Assembly (NCBI RefSeq): GCF_002917105.1
Contig: NZ_PQFZ01000001.1
Location: 578,693 to 642,692, forward strand
Reading direction: 5' to 3'
Length of the DNA stretch: 64,000 nt
DNA from: Allobosea psychrotolerans
Lineage (GTDB): Bacteria > Pseudomonadota > Alphaproteobacteria > Rhizobiales > Beijerinckiaceae
How positions within the stretch are numbered: the first letter of the stretch is position 1; each line of letters opens with the position of its first letter. The notes under the pieces were generated by a model. That model did not search any database, was not told the origin of the DNA, and worked only from the letters and a program-made list of their open reading frames with translations. Made by a program: the position numbers and the translations under genes. Below, in pieces: positions 44,758 through 53,406 of this stretch.

Positions 44758-46965
44758 CTAGGCGCCGGTACTGTCGTGCTCGAGCACGAGCAGGCCGAGC
44801 GGTGGCAGTGTCAGCGACAGGCTCTGGCGCTGGCCGTGCCGGGCGGCCGGGCTCGTCCGGCATTGCCCGCCATTGCCGATATCGGCGCCGCCATAGACGC
44901 CAGCGTCGCTGTTGAGCCGCTCGCGCCAAAAGCCGCTCCTGGGCACGCCGATGCGATAATCGTGGCGTGGGACCGGAGTCATGTTGGCGACGACGAGGAT
45001 GTCGGGCGTGTCCGCGCCGCCGGAGCGCCGGAAGGCGAAGACCGAGTTGGCGCGGTCGTCGGCGATCACCCAGGCGAAGCCTTCAGGCGCATGGTCGAGG
45101 CGGTGCATCGCGGGGGTCGAACGGTAGAGCGCGTTGAGATCGCGTACGAGCTGCATCGCGCCGCGGCGTCGCGCGTCATCGGGGTGGGGCCAGGGAAAGG
45201 GAACGTCGACGTTCCACTCGTCCTCGGCTCCGAACTCGCAGCCCATGAAGAGAAGCTTCTTGCCGGGATGACTCCACATCAGTGCGAGACAGAGGCGCAA
45301 GTTTGCGAAACGCTGCCAGTCGTCGCCTGGCATGCGCGAGAGTAGCGAGCCTTTGCCGTGCACGACCTCGTCATGCGAGATCGGCAGCACGAAATTCTCC
45401 GAAAAAGCATAAATCAGCCCGAAGGTGACGTCGTCGCCATGATGGCCGCGATGGATCGGGTCACGTGCGAAGAAGCGCAGCGTGTCATGCATCCAGCCCA
45501 TGTTCCATTTGAAATGGAAGCCCAGCCCGCCATGATGCACGGGCGTGGTGACGCCGGGCCACGCGGTCGATTCCTCGGCGATGGTGATCGCGCCCCGACC
45601 GCGCGTGCCGACCAGCGTGTTGAGTTCCTGGAAGAAGTTGACGGCCTCCAGATTCTCGCGCCCGCCATACTGGTTGGGCACCCATTCGCCCGGCAGGCGG
45701 CTATAGTCACGATAGAGCATCGAGGCGACCGCATCGACGCGCAGGCCGTCGAGATGGAAGGTCTCGATCCACCACAGCGCCGAGGCGATCAGGAAGCCGC
45801 GCACCTCGCGCCGGCCGACATTGTAGATCAGCGTGTTCCAGTCGCGGTGGAAGCCCTCGCGTGGGTCTTCGTGCTCGTAAAGCGCGCTGCCGTCGAAGCG
45901 CGCGAGACCATGCGCGTCGGAAGGGAAATGTGCCGGCACCCAGTCGAGAATCACGCCGATGCCGACGGCATGGCAGCGGTCGACGAAGCGCGCGAAGGCC
46001 TCGGGCGGGCCGAGCCGCGCGGTAGGCGCGTACATGCCGAGCGGTTGATAACCCCAGGAGCCGCCGAAAGGATGCTCGGTGATCGGCATCAGTTCGATAT
46101 GGCTGAAGCCCATATGCTGGACATAGGGGATCAGCCTTTCGATTGCCTCGTCCCAGGAGCCCATCTGGCCCCATTGCGTGCGAAGCCAGGAACCGACGTG
46201 GACCTCGTAGGTCGATATTGGTTCGGCGATGGGGTTGGTGCGGCTGCGCGCCTCGATCCAGTCGGTATCGCTCCAGGTGAATTCGCTGGCCTGCGCCACG
46301 ACGGAACCGGTGCGCGGCGGCTCCTCCGTGCGCCGCGCCAGCGGGTCCGCCTTCCAGGGCAGGCGCTCGCCCGAAGCCGCGATGATCGCGTATTTATAGA
46401 CCGCGCCCGCCTCGACGTTGGGGATGAACAGCTCCCAGACGCCTGGCCCGAGCCGGCGTCGCATCGGATGGCGGCGGCCATCCCAGCCGTTGAAGTCGCC
46501 GACGACCGCGACATGGGAGGCGTTGGGAGCCCAGACGGCAAAGAGCGCGCCCTCGACGCCGTCGATCGTGCGTAGATTGGCGCCGAGCCGTGTCGCGAGG
46601 TCGAAATGCCGGCCCTCGGCGAAAAGATAGATGTCGTCGTCGGAGAGCAGCAGGCCGAAGCTGTAGGGGTCAGCGCTCTCGGTGATGCCGCCCGGCCAGG
46701 CGATACGCAGCCTATATGGCCCCTCGGCAGGCGCAGGCGCTTCGAACAGGCCTGTGCCCTGGCCGATCATGGCAATGGCGTCGCGGCCTTCGCCGAATAT
46801 CAGCTCGACATAGTTCGCGCCCGGCAGGAAGGCGCGCACGACAGTGACGTCGCCCACGATATGGCGGCCCAGCACGGCAAAGGCATCGGGGTGGCGGCCC
46901 TCTTCCAGAAGGGCGAGATCGCGCGCCGGCAGGCTGGGGAGGCGGAGCGGAATCTGGCGCGTCAT
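44758..46965 (-). CDS. glgB: 1,4-alpha-glucan branching enzyme
   Basis: A 735-residue GH13 enzyme that introduces alpha-1,6 branches into glycogen. N-terminal domain with [16 protein letters not shown] (about 21-36), CBM48 domain [21 protein letters not shown] (about 139-159), catalytic [20 protein letters not shown] (nucleophile Asp, about 408), [13 protein letters not shown] (Glu, about 461), and [17 protein letters not shown] (Asp). AGGATAG precedes the ATG. A perfect 8-bp-arm palindrome lies 59-82 bases upstream and could be its operator. Confidence 0.96.
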   Translation of the reverse strand: MTRQIPLRLPSLPARDLALLEEGRHPDAFAVLGRHIVGDVTVVRAFLPGANYVELIFGEGRDAIAMIGQGTGLFEAPAPAEGPYRLRIAWPGGITESADPYSFGLLLSDDDIYLFAEGRHFDLATRLGANLRTIDGVEGALFAVWAPNASHVAVVGDFNGWDGRRHPMRRRLGPGVWELFIPNVEAGAVYKYAIIAASGERLPWKADPLARRTEEPPRTGSVVAQASEFTWSDTDWIEARSRTNPIAEPISTYEVHVGSWLRTQWGQMGSWDEAIERLIPYVQHMGFSHIELMPITEHPFGGSWGYQPLGMYAPTARLGPPEAFARFVDRCHAVGIGVILDWVPAHFPSDAHGLARFDGSALYEHEDPREGFHRDWNTLIYNVGRREVRGFLIASALWWIETFHLDGLRVDAVASMLYRDYSRLPGEWVPNQYGGRENLEAVNFFQELNTLVGTRGRGAITIAEESTAWPGVTTPVHHGGLGFHFKWNMGWMHDTLRFFARDPIHRGHHGDDVTFGLIYAFSENFVLPISHDEVVHGKGSLLSRMPGDDWQRFANLRLCLALMWSHPGKKLLFMGCEFGAEDEWNVDVPFPWPHPDDARRRGAMQLVRDLNALYRSTPAMHRLDHAPEGFAWVIADDRANSVFAFRRSGGADTPDILVVANMTPVPRHDYRIGVPRSGFWRERLNSDAGVYGGADIGNGGQCRTSPAARHGQRQSLSLTLPPLGLLVLEHDSTGA

Positions 46966-47023
46966 CTATCCTGGTCCCATCGTGAACGGAACCCCGCTGA
47001 CGGCGCGGAATTCTCGATGATGC

Positions 47024-47047
47024 AACGCAATAGAGTCATATTGCGTT
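47024..47047. promoter_or_regulatory. Palindromic operator candidate upstream of glgB
   Basis: Perfect inverted repeat with 8-bp arms AACGCAAT and ATTGCGTT and an 8-bp centre. It lies between the divergent glgB (start 46965) and DUF2934 (start 47151) genes. The arms have the form of a dimeric regulator site; the regulator is unknown. Confidence 0.5.
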
Positions 47048-47150
47048 CCGCGCTGGGGAGATTGTGTTCGGTGCCGCACTGGACATGGAACCAAGCTTTG
47101 CAATTGCGGTTGACACACGGCGCGGGCGGCGTGTGACAAGGAGACATGCG

Positions 47151-47393
47151 ATGAGCAGAGAACAGATCGTTCGTGACACGGCCTATGCGATCTGGGAGGC
47201 GGAGGGAAAGCCCGAGGGGCGTGATCTGGCGCATTGGCAGCAGGCCGAAGCGCGTGTCGCCGCGAGCGCGGCCGCGAAAGCCAAGCCTGCGGCCAAGGGC
47301 AAGGCGCCCGTCTCTGTCGCAAAAGCCTCGGCCAAGGCCGCGCCACCCGCCAAGACGGCTGCAGCCAAGGCCGGGCCCGCCAGAAAGGGCTGA
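47151..47393 (+). CDS. DUF2934 protein with Ala/Lys-rich tail
   Basis: An 80-residue protein. Residues 1-35 (MSREQIVRDTAYAIWEAEGK...GRDLAHWQQAE) match the DUF2934 pattern. The tail (residues 36-80) is Ala/Lys/Pro-rich (AKAKPAAKGKAPVS...) like histone-H1 or basic nucleoid-associated tails. ACAAGGAGACATGCG before the ATG gives the start. DUF2934 proteins are small stress-associated proteins often found near glycogen or trehalose genes; the biochemical function is unknown. Its position between glgB and glgA fits that context. Confidence 0.85.
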   Translation: MSREQIVRDTAYAIWEAEGKPEGRDLAHWQQAEARVAASAAAKAKPAAKGKAPVSVAKASAKAAPPAKTAAAKAGPARKG

Positions 47394-47450
47394 GCGAGAA
47401 GGCGCGCGCGATAGGCCTTGTGTGTCCGGCGAGCCAAAGAGCGGGCGAAT

Positions 47451-48983
47451 TCAAGCCGCGAGCGCCCTGGCATAGACATCGGCATAACGATGGGTCGGGC
47501 GGGTCCAGTCGAAACGCTTGGCCATGGCGTGCTCACGCATCTGCTTGAAGGCCCGCTTCGTCTTGAACGCCTGCAAGGCGCGCGTCACGGCCGAGGTCAG
47601 CCCGGCGCCGGTCGGCGAGGAGAACAGGAAGCCGGAGAGCCCGTCCTCGATGGTGTCGACCAATCCCCCGGTGCGGTAGGCGATCGGCAATGTGCCGAAG
47701 CGCTGAGCATACATCTGGCTCAGCCCGCACGGCTCGAAGCGTGACGGCATCAGCAGGAAATCGCTGGCGGCGAAGATGCGCCGCGCCTCGGCATCGTCGA
47801 AGCCGATACGGGCGGCGATGGCATGAGGATTTTGCCGGGCGAGCCGCTCGATCGCGTCCTCCAATCGCGGCTCGCCACGCCCGGTGACGATGAGCTGGCC
47901 GCCATTGGCGACGATGGTCTCGGCCGCCTCGATCGACAGATCGATGCCTTTCTGGTGGACGAGGCGGGAGATGATCGAAAAGAGCGGACCGCGCGATTGC
48001 GGCAGATCGAAGGTCTGGCGGATATCGGTCGCGTTCTTCTGTTTCCATTGACGGATCAAACGCGCAGGCGTCTTTTCCCCGGTGATCGGCGAGGCCCAGC
48101 TATCGTCGATGCCGTTGACGATGCCGGTCAGGCGGCCTTCGTCCATCCGCGTCTTGAGCAGGCCCTCGAGGCCGCAGCCATGCTCGGCGGTGGTGATCTC
48201 GCGAGCATAGGTCTCGCTCACCGTGGTGACATGTGAGCCGTAGAAGATGCCGGTCTTCAGGAAGGAGATCTTGCCGTGGAACTCGGCGCCGTTGACCGAG
48301 AAGGCGAGGTCGGGGATGCCCAGCGCATTCATGCGCGCCGGCTGGTAGAGCCCCTGATAGGCCAGATTGTGAATGGTCAGGATCGAGGGAGTGCTGAGCC
48401 CCTTCCAGCGCAGATAGCCCGGCGCCAAGGCCGAGGGCCAGTCATTGACGTGGATGATGTCGGGCTTCCAGTTCGGATCGGCTTCGCCGGCCGCGATCTC
48501 GGCTGCGGCCAATGACAATCTGGCGAAGCGGATATCGTTGTCGGTGAAATCGCCGCCCGCGAAGGGGCCATAGGGAGAGCCTTCGCGGTCATAAAGCTCG
48601 TCGCAGAGCACCGCGTAGATGGTGAGCCCGTCAGGCGTATTGAACCGGCCGAGCGACCAGGGCGGCAGGCTCGCCGTGCGCGGCAACTGCGCGACGATGT
48701 CCATGGCCGGCCTCGCAGCGCGCACCTTCCTGAAGCCGGGGATGAGGACGCGAACGTCGCAGAGCGAGCGCAATTGGCGCGGCAGGGCCGAGGAGACCTC
48801 ACCGAGGCCGCCGGCCTTGATGAAGTCGCCCATCTCCGAGGTCACGAAGAGAAGTCTGGTGGCCGAGGGCAGGGCGGAACGAGGATCAGGAGCTCCGTCC
48901 TTGACTGCCGCAGCGTAGGTCAGGGCGTGGCCGGAGGTTGCGGAACTGGTGTCGATCACGGCCTGCATAGGCACTTCGGACAT
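47451..48983 (-). CDS. glgA: Glycogen synthase (GT5)
   Basis: Transfers glucose from ADP-glucose to a growing glucan; cytoplasmic, 510 residues. Conserved KAGGLGEV motif (in EMGDFIKAGGLGEVSSALPR, about 51-70, Glu in place of the more usual Asp), GIDDSWASP, IISRLVHQKGIDL, and the C-terminal LLMPSRFEPCGLSQMYAQRF with catalytic Glu. The first 42 residues, before ATRLLFVTSEMG, are an extension not found in most GlgA. GGGAA before the ATG supports the long form. It is on the opposite strand from the adjacent glgX. Confidence 0.95.
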   Translation of the reverse strand: MSEVPMQAVIDTSSATSGHALTYAAAVKDGAPDPRSALPSATRLLFVTSEMGDFIKAGGLGEVSSALPRQLRSLCDVRVLIPGFRKVRAARPAMDIVAQLPRTASLPPWSLGRFNTPDGLTIYAVLCDELYDREGSPYGPFAGGDFTDNDIRFARLSLAAAEIAAGEADPNWKPDIIHVNDWPSALAPGYLRWKGLSTPSILTIHNLAYQGLYQPARMNALGIPDLAFSVNGAEFHGKISFLKTGIFYGSHVTTVSETYAREITTAEHGCGLEGLLKTRMDEGRLTGIVNGIDDSWASPITGEKTPARLIRQWKQKNATDIRQTFDLPQSRGPLFSIISRLVHQKGIDLSIEAAETIVANGGQLIVTGRGEPRLEDAIERLARQNPHAIAARIGFDDAEARRIFAASDFLLMPSRFEPCGLSQMYAQRFGTLPIAYRTGGLVDTIEDGLSGFLFSSPTGAGLTSAVTRALQAFKTKRAFKQMREHAMAKRFDWTRPTHRYADVYARALAA

Positions 48984-49206
48984 CGTCGCAATTCCCGCCT
49001 GAACGCTGATTTCAGAACACTACGGAAAGATTAAAGTTCCATGTTGCAATGCAAAATATTGATGCAAATTCCGGGCCGATCCCCGGGAACCGCTCCGGCG
49101 GCGGAGACGTTGCAGATCTCGCGGCGGGTGTAACGCATGATGCGGCGGATATGGAGCAGCTGACGCTGCGACCGCCGCCGCGCCTGGTCCGCCAAGAGGG
49201 GCAGGC

Positions 49207-51294
49207 ATGGCTGACAATATTGGCGCGCGCTTCGATGTCGAGGCTGGGCAGGCGGGAGATCTGGGCGCTGTCTTCGATGGAGGCGGCACGAATTTCGCGC
49301 TGTTTTCGGCGTCTGCCGAGCGCGTCGAACTTTGCCTTTTCGATGAGAGCGGGCAGAGCGAGGTCGCCCGCATCACTCTGCCGGAATATACCAATGAGGT
49401 CTGGCACGGCTATTTGCCGGGCGTGAGGCCGGGGCAACGCTACGGCTATCGCGTCCATGGCCGTTTTGCGCCCGAAGAGGGCCACCGCTTCAACCCCAAC
49501 AAGTTGCTGCTCGACCCCTATGCCAGGGAATATGCCGGCGATATCGCCTGGAACGACGCCCATTACGGCTATGACGTCAATGCCGAGGTCGACAAGGATT
49601 TGAGCTTCAGCGAGCTCGACAGCGCCTCATTCACGCAAAAATGCGTCGTTTGCGACCTGTTGGCCGATCCGAAGGCGCCGACCAGGCCGGCGATTCCGTG
49701 GGATCGGACGATCTTCTACGAAACCCATGTACGCGGTTTCACCAAGCTGCATCCGGCGGTGCCGAAGGACATGCGCGGAACTTTCGACGGGCTCGGGCAA
49801 CAGGCGATCGTCGACTACATCAAGAGCCTCGGCGTTACCTCGGTCGAGCTTCTGCCGATCCATGCCTATCTCGACGACCACCATCTCGTCGCCAAGGGCC
49901 TGACCAATTACTGGGGCTACAACACGATCGGCTTCTTCGCGCCCGAGCAGCGCTATGAAGGGCGGGCTGGATTGGCGTCCTTCCGCGACATGGTGCGCAA
50001 ATTCCACGATGCCGGCCTCGAGGTCATTCTCGACGTCGTCTACAATCACACGGCCGAAGGCAATGAGCTCGGCCCGACGCTCTCCTTCAAGGGCATCGAC
50101 AACCTCTCCTATTACCGCACGATGCCCGGCGAGGCGCGCTTCTACATCAACGACACGGGCACCGGGAACACGGTCAACACCAGCCATCCGCGCGTGCTGC
50201 AGATGGTGCTGGATTCGCTGCGCTACTGGACTGAGGTGATGGAGGTCGACGGGTTCCGCTTCGACCTCGGCACCATCCTGGGCCGCGAGCCGCACGGCTT
50301 CGACCAGCGCGGCGGCTTTTTCGATGCGGTCGGCCAGGATCCGGTTCTGCGCAAGGTCAAGCTCGTCGGGGAGCCCTGGGACATCGGGCCCGGTGGCTAT
50401 CAGGTCGGTGGTTTCCCGCCCGGCTGGGCTGAGTGGAACGACAAGTATCGTGACACCACGCGAGCCTACTGGAAGAGCGAGGAGGGCATCATCCGCGATC
50501 TCGCGGCTCGCGTGACAGGTTCGGGCGATGTTTATGATCTGCGCGGGCGCAGGCCTTGGTCGAGCGTCAACTTCATCACCGCTCATGACGGTTTCACGCT
50601 GAACGATCTGGTCTCCTACAACGAGAAGCACAACGACGCGAACGGCGAGGACAACAAGGACGGACACGGGCATAATCTGTCCTTCAATTTCGGCGTCGAG
50701 GGACCAAGCGATGACGAGGGCGTCATTGCCGCGCGTGAACGCCAGAAGCGCAATCTGCTCGCGACCCTGCTGCTCTCGCATGGCACGCCGCTGATCCTGG
50801 CAGGTGACGAGCTCGGCCATTCGCAGGATGGCAACAACAACGTCTACTGCCAGGACAACGAACTCGCCTGGATCAAATGGGACGGGCTAACCGAGCGCGA
50901 CAAGGCGCTGACCGCGTTTGTGCGGCGCGTCACGAGCTTGCGCGAGGAGCACGCGATCTTCCGTCGCGCCAGCTTCCGCGATGGCTGCGTGCTGCGCTGG
51001 GTCAACCCGGCCGGCGGCGACCAGCAAGAGGAGCATTGGGACGATGAGGGCGTGCGCGCCATCGGGCTCATGATGCACACGCCGGAGGTCGAGCAAGGCG
51101 GCGACGAGGCGCTGATCCTGTTCAATGCCTTCGACGGCGAGGTGGTGTTCAAGTTGCCGATGCGGGTGAAGCAGGGGGCCTGGTCGGTTGTGCTCGACAC
51201 CGAGACGGGACCGGGTTCGGATGAGGGACGCAAGGGCCTGAAGGCCGAGAGCGAATTGACGCTTTCGGCAAGGTCCCTGATCGTCCTGATGTAA
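49207..51294 (+). CDS. glgX: Glycogen debranching enzyme
   Basis: A 695-residue GH13_11 enzyme that hydrolyses alpha-1,6 branches of phosphorylase-trimmed glycogen. CBM48 region GGGTNFALFSASAERVELCL (about 25-44), PYEV-like block IFYETHVRGFTKLHP, catalytic VDGFRFDLGTILGRE (nucleophile Asp, about 350), VKLVGEPWDIGPGGYQVGG (Glu, about 393) and FITAHDGFTLNDLV (Asp). Start follows GAGGGG. It lies divergent from glgA. A second GlgX-like enzyme follows convergently (51392). Confidence 0.94.
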   Translation: MADNIGARFDVEAGQAGDLGAVFDGGGTNFALFSASAERVELCLFDESGQSEVARITLPEYTNEVWHGYLPGVRPGQRYGYRVHGRFAPEEGHRFNPNKLLLDPYAREYAGDIAWNDAHYGYDVNAEVDKDLSFSELDSASFTQKCVVCDLLADPKAPTRPAIPWDRTIFYETHVRGFTKLHPAVPKDMRGTFDGLGQQAIVDYIKSLGVTSVELLPIHAYLDDHHLVAKGLTNYWGYNTIGFFAPEQRYEGRAGLASFRDMVRKFHDAGLEVILDVVYNHTAEGNELGPTLSFKGIDNLSYYRTMPGEARFYINDTGTGNTVNTSHPRVLQMVLDSLRYWTEVMEVDGFRFDLGTILGREPHGFDQRGGFFDAVGQDPVLRKVKLVGEPWDIGPGGYQVGGFPPGWAEWNDKYRDTTRAYWKSEEGIIRDLAARVTGSGDVYDLRGRRPWSSVNFITAHDGFTLNDLVSYNEKHNDANGEDNKDGHGHNLSFNFGVEGPSDDEGVIAARERQKRNLLATLLLSHGTPLILAGDELGHSQDGNNNVYCQDNELAWIKWDGLTERDKALTAFVRRVTSLREEHAIFRRASFRDGCVLRWVNPAGGDQQEEHWDDEGVRAIGLMMHTPEVEQGGDEALILFNAFDGEVVFKLPMRVKQGAWSVVLDTETGPGSDEGRKGLKAESELTLSARSLIVLM

Positions 51295-51391
51295 GCGAGC
51301 ATCCGAGCAGATCTGATCAGAGCTTCTCGGGCCTGCGCGGAGTGTACCCCTGGGCCGATCGAAGATCGGACCCGAGGGATTCGCCCGAGAT

Positions 51392-53401
51392 TCACGGCGT
51401 AGGTCGGGAGGCCTCTGCGAACAGCGAAACGCTGCGTGGCGGCAACTGGGCAGCTCCTCCGGCAGAGGAGCTGCAGAAGACTTGACGCCAGGCTCGTCCC
51501 GCCAAGGCGTCCGGCGGCGCAAAGACCGCCGGTTGATCTCGGCGATTGAACGCGATCAGCACGGCGTCATGGGGGCCCGCAAGCAGCAGCCCAAAAACAT
51601 CGAGCCCATGCCAGTCGGCGTCAGCCAGAGGCGCCCCATCGGCGCTAAGCCAGGTCGCGTCCGGACGCTCCGAGCCCTCCGAAGGCTGCCCTGTCAGAAA
51701 GCTCTCGCCACGGATCAGGGGATACTCCCCGCGCAGGGTGGCCAGCCGGGCGACGAAGGCGATCAGCTCCAGATCCGCTCCGGCCCAATCCAGCCAGAAC
51801 CCGTCATTGTCCTGGGCATATGCGTTGTTGTTGCCGAACTGAGTCCGGCCCAATTCGTCGCCGGCCGTCAGCATCGGAATGCTGCGCGAGAGAAACAAGG
51901 TCGCCAGCAGCGCGCGGATGTCGCGCTCGCGCGCCGCCTTCACTGCCGCGTCTTCGCTGGCGCCTTCGAGGCCGTTGTTCCAGCTGTGGCTGTCATTGTC
52001 GCCGTCGCGGTTGTCTTCGCCATTGGCCTCATTGTGCTTGGCCGCATAGGCGACGAGGTCGGCGAGCGTGAAGCCGTCATGGGCAGCGATGAAATTGATG
52101 CTGGCATTGGGGCCGCGATGCCGGCCGGCGAAGAGATCGGCCGAGCCCGACAAGCGCGTCGCCAGCGCGCCTGCCGCTCCGTCGCCGCGCCAGAAGCGGC
52201 GGATATCGTCGCGATAGCGGCCGTTCCATTCGGTGAAGGGAGAGGGGAATTCGCCGAGCCGGTAGCCGCCGGGCCCGATGTCCCAGGGCTCGGCGATCAA
52301 GAGAGCGTTGGCGAGATCGGGATCCTGCAGGAGCGCGGCGAAAAGCGGGGCTTCGGCCGAGAAGCCGGTATCGGAGCGGCCCATCACCGTGCCGAGGTCG
52401 AAGCGAAAGCCCGCAACGCCGCAGGCCCGCCAATGCCGCAGCGCATCCGTCGCCATGCGCAGGACCGGCGCACGGTCCAGCGCCAGCGTATGGCCGCAGC
52501 CGGTGTCGTTGATCAGCTTGCCTGGATCGTCCGTCGCGTGGCGGTAATAGACGGCGTTGTCGAGGCCACGCAGGCAGATCGTCGCGCCATGCTCGTCGCT
52601 TTCCGCGGTGTGGTTGAGGACGATGTCGAGGATGACGCCGATGCCGGCTTGGGCGTAGGCCGCGCAGAGCGCGCGCAGATCGGCCTCGCCGCCGGGAGCG
52701 AGGCGCGGATCGAGCGCGAAGAAATTGACCGGGTTGTAGCCCCAGGCATTGCTCAATCCGAGCGGCGGCAGATGGCGCTCATCCATCCAGGCCGCAACCG
52801 GCATCAATTCGACATGACTGACGCCGAGGCGTTGCAGATGGGCCAGGACAGGTTCGGCGGTGAGCGCTGCCAGCGTTCCACGCAGAGGCTGCGGGATGTC
52901 CGGATGGCGCATCGTGAAGGATTTGACGCCGAGTTCGTAGACGAAGGCGGGCGTCTGCTCCCGGCCCGGCCTGACCTGGACTGGCTCGCTGCCTACGGCG
53001 ATGCAGCGCGGCACGAGTGCGGCCGTGTCCATTCCGGCCGAGGGCGGAGCCGCCAAGGCGGAAACCCAGCGAAAGGGGCGGTCGATCAGCGTCGCATAGG
53101 GATCGACCAGCAGCTTGGTCGCATCGAAGCGGTGGCCGCGCTCGGGCTGCCAAGGGCCCTCGACACGCAGGCCGTAGCGCAGGCCGGGCTTCGCGTTCGG
53201 CAGCAGGCCATGATGGATATCGCCGCTGCGGCAGGGCAGGGGCAGTCGGGCGATCTCGCGCTCGCCGTCATCGTCGAACAGGCAGAGCTGAACGCTGTCG
53301 CCATTGCGGGAGAACACCGCGAACGCGACGCCGTCCCGGGTGATGCTCGCGCCCATTCGCGCCGGCAGGGCGCAGGGCGCGATCCGCCAGGCGTCGGCCA
53401 A
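51392..53401 (-). CDS. Second GlgX/isoamylase-type debranching enzyme
   Basis: About 669 residues, same GH13 subfamily as glgX at 49207. Catalytic blocks VAGFRFDLGTVMGRSDTG (Asp), NALLIAEPWDIGPGGYRLGE (Glu) and NFIAAHDGFTLADL (Asp) are intact. The N-terminal CBM48 (MGASITRDGVAFAVFSRNGD onwards) begins near the start. The frame runs upstream to 53524 over the end of glgP; TTG at 53401 (reading LADAWRIAPC), 5 bases beyond the glgP stop, with AAGG upstream, is the most likely start. Gene order glgP then this gene suggests one unit. A paralogue, perhaps for shorter glucans; no symbol assigned. Confidence 0.85.
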   Translation of the reverse strand: MADAWRIAPCALPARMGASITRDGVAFAVFSRNGDSVQLCLFDDDGEREIARLPLPCRSGDIHHGLLPNAKPGLRYGLRVEGPWQPERGHRFDATKLLVDPYATLIDRPFRWVSALAAPPSAGMDTAALVPRCIAVGSEPVQVRPGREQTPAFVYELGVKSFTMRHPDIPQPLRGTLAALTAEPVLAHLQRLGVSHVELMPVAAWMDERHLPPLGLSNAWGYNPVNFFALDPRLAPGGEADLRALCAAYAQAGIGVILDIVLNHTAESDEHGATICLRGLDNAVYYRHATDDPGKLINDTGCGHTLALDRAPVLRMATDALRHWRACGVAGFRFDLGTVMGRSDTGFSAEAPLFAALLQDPDLANALLIAEPWDIGPGGYRLGEFPSPFTEWNGRYRDDIRRFWRGDGAAGALATRLSGSADLFAGRHRGPNASINFIAAHDGFTLADLVAYAAKHNEANGEDNRDGDNDSHSWNNGLEGASEDAAVKAARERDIRALLATLFLSRSIPMLTAGDELGRTQFGNNNAYAQDNDGFWLDWAGADLELIAFVARLATLRGEYPLIRGESFLTGQPSEGSERPDATWLSADGAPLADADWHGLDVFGLLLAGPHDAVLIAFNRRDQPAVFAPPDALAGRAWRQVFCSSSAGGAAQLPPRSVSLFAEASRPTP

Positions 53402-53406
53402 GCGGG

